Source: Candidatus Geohydrothermomicrobium daggyaiense
GTDB lineage: Bacteria > Actinomycetota > Geothermincolia > Fen-727 > JACVIW01
Length of the DNA stretch: 6,101 bases
Reading direction: 5' to 3'
Assembly: GCA_015711695.1 (NCBI GenBank)
Contig: MU158453.1
Location: 8,164 to 14,264 of the forward strand
In this document: in pieces, positions 5,453-6,101 of the stretch
Position numbering within the stretch: position 1 is the stretch's first letter
How the letters are laid out: each line of letters opens with the position of its first letter
The notes under the pieces: generated by a model
What the model was told of the DNA's origin: nothing
Database searches by the model: none
What the model saw: the letters and a program-made list of their open reading frames with translations, nothing else
Position numbers and translations under genes: made by a program

Positions 5453-6101
5453 CTGTTCGAGAACCTTTGAAGCTTAGAATGCAGTTAACCAAAGAGGGCG
5501 TAATGCGTTATCTTTCCCATACTGAATACTGGAGAACCGTTATGATGGGAGCGAAAAGGAGCGGTATTCCGCTTGTTTATACTGGTAAATACAGACCGAG
5601 AATAAGAGTTTCCTACTCACCGCCACTTCCCATCGGCATTACCAGTGAGTGCGAATTGATAGACTTTTTTATATCCGAATACATATCGCCGCTCGAGGCA
5701 CAAAACCGGCTTCAGGCCAGCCTTCCTGAAGGGATAATGGTTCTGAAGGCAAAAGTATTGAGTTACTCAGGAACACCTGTTGGCAGACTTATTGATACGG
5801 CACAATATGCCGCTAAGATCAATTGTGATTCCCGCGTGGCGAAAAAGTTGATCAGTGCAGTAAATGATTTTCTGAACTCAGCCGAAATCTACGTCAGGAG
5901 AATTCAACCGAGAAGCGTAAGGGATATAAATATAAGGAAAGGGGTTCACCGTCTCGAAATCAGCGAGAACGAAAGCGGTGGGGAGCTGGTTATGAAAATG
6001 ATTGTGGATGACGGGACTCGCGGAACCGTTAAGCCCAGGGAAGTCGTTGATTACATCTTGCAGATGGTGGATGCTGATGATGAGATGGTCAGATCTTTAT
6101 C
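5449..6101 (+). CDS. DUF2344 protein (TIGR03936 family), 3' end missing
   Basis: An open frame of 217 codons runs without a stop to the window edge. The TTG start at 5449 overlaps the TGA of the radical SAM gene (TTGA), with AAGGG at 5435-5439 nine bases upstream, indicating translational coupling. The N-terminus reads KLRMQLTKEGVMRYLSHTEY, then RSGIPLVYTGKYRPRIRVSY and PPLPIGITSECELIDFF. These are hallmark phrases of DUF2344 (a start like LR..F.K.G..R.ISH, a GF.P.P.I... block and LP.G..S..E). No catalytic motif or membrane segment is seen and the protein should be cytoplasmic. Family members are about this long, so only a small part of the C-terminus is probably missing. In other genomes the partner radical SAM gene is next to it or fused to it, and a ribonuclease E/G gene with rplU often follows; what follows here is outside the window. 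Function unknown. ATG 5479 is an alternative start but would cut into the conserved first strand. Confidence 0.88.
   Translation, partial: MTVREPLKLRMQLTKEGVMRYLSHTEYWRTVMMGAKRSGIPLVYTGKYRPRIRVSYSPPLPIGITSECELIDFFISEYISPLEAQNRLQASLPEGIMVLKAKVLSYSGTPVGRLIDTAQYAAKINCDSRVAKKLISAVNDFLNSAEIYVRRIQPRSVRDINIRKGVHRLEISENESGGELVMKMIVDDGTRGTVKPREVVDYILQMVDADDEMVRSL

Overview
The window carries five genes, all on the + strand: a complete ftsQ/divIB-type division gene, two complete and different ftsZ genes in tandem, a complete B12-binding-type radical SAM gene (TIGR03960 family), and a DUF2344 gene (TIGR03936 family) cut by the right edge. It is chromosomal in character. I see no mobile element, tRNA, rRNA, CRISPR array or phage signal.

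Organism: a bacterium of moderate G+C with AT-rich intergenic regions and sigma70-type promoter sequences. Three of the five starts are called as TTG and one as GTG. An ftsQ followed directly by ftsZ with no ftsA between them is the arrangement of Actinomycetota and some other lineages that anchor FtsZ with SepF. The radical SAM/DUF2344 pair occurs in Firmicutes, Chloroflexi, deep Actinomycetota and several candidate phyla. A deep-branching actinobacterial or candidate-phylum genome fits best, but this is inference and no lineage marker is decisive.

Layout: 1-116 is the ftsQ leader; 117-872 ftsQ; 873-1076 a 204-base leader with two promoter-like sequences and a terminator-like hairpin close to the ribosome binding site; 1077-2183 the conventional ftsZ; 2184-2408 an intergenic region with a perfect 18-bp inverted repeat that looks like a terminator; 2409-3452 the second ftsZ; 3453-3583 a short gap; 3584-5452 the radical SAM gene, overlapping by four bases the DUF2344 gene that runs from 5449 off the end.

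How the parts work together: FtsQ is a bitopic divisome protein and FtsZ forms the cytokinetic ring. Both FtsZ proteins keep the tubulin signature GGGTGTG and the C-terminal anchor-binding peptide. The second has His where the T7 catalytic loop normally has its second acidic residue, and it differs from the first at other nucleotide-pocket positions. The most interesting reading is a two-FtsZ division system in which an active FtsZ is paired with a slow or non-hydrolysing partner, with the two genes separated by a terminator so their doses can be set independently. The radical SAM/DUF2344 pair is a conserved module of unknown function and appears unrelated to division except by position.
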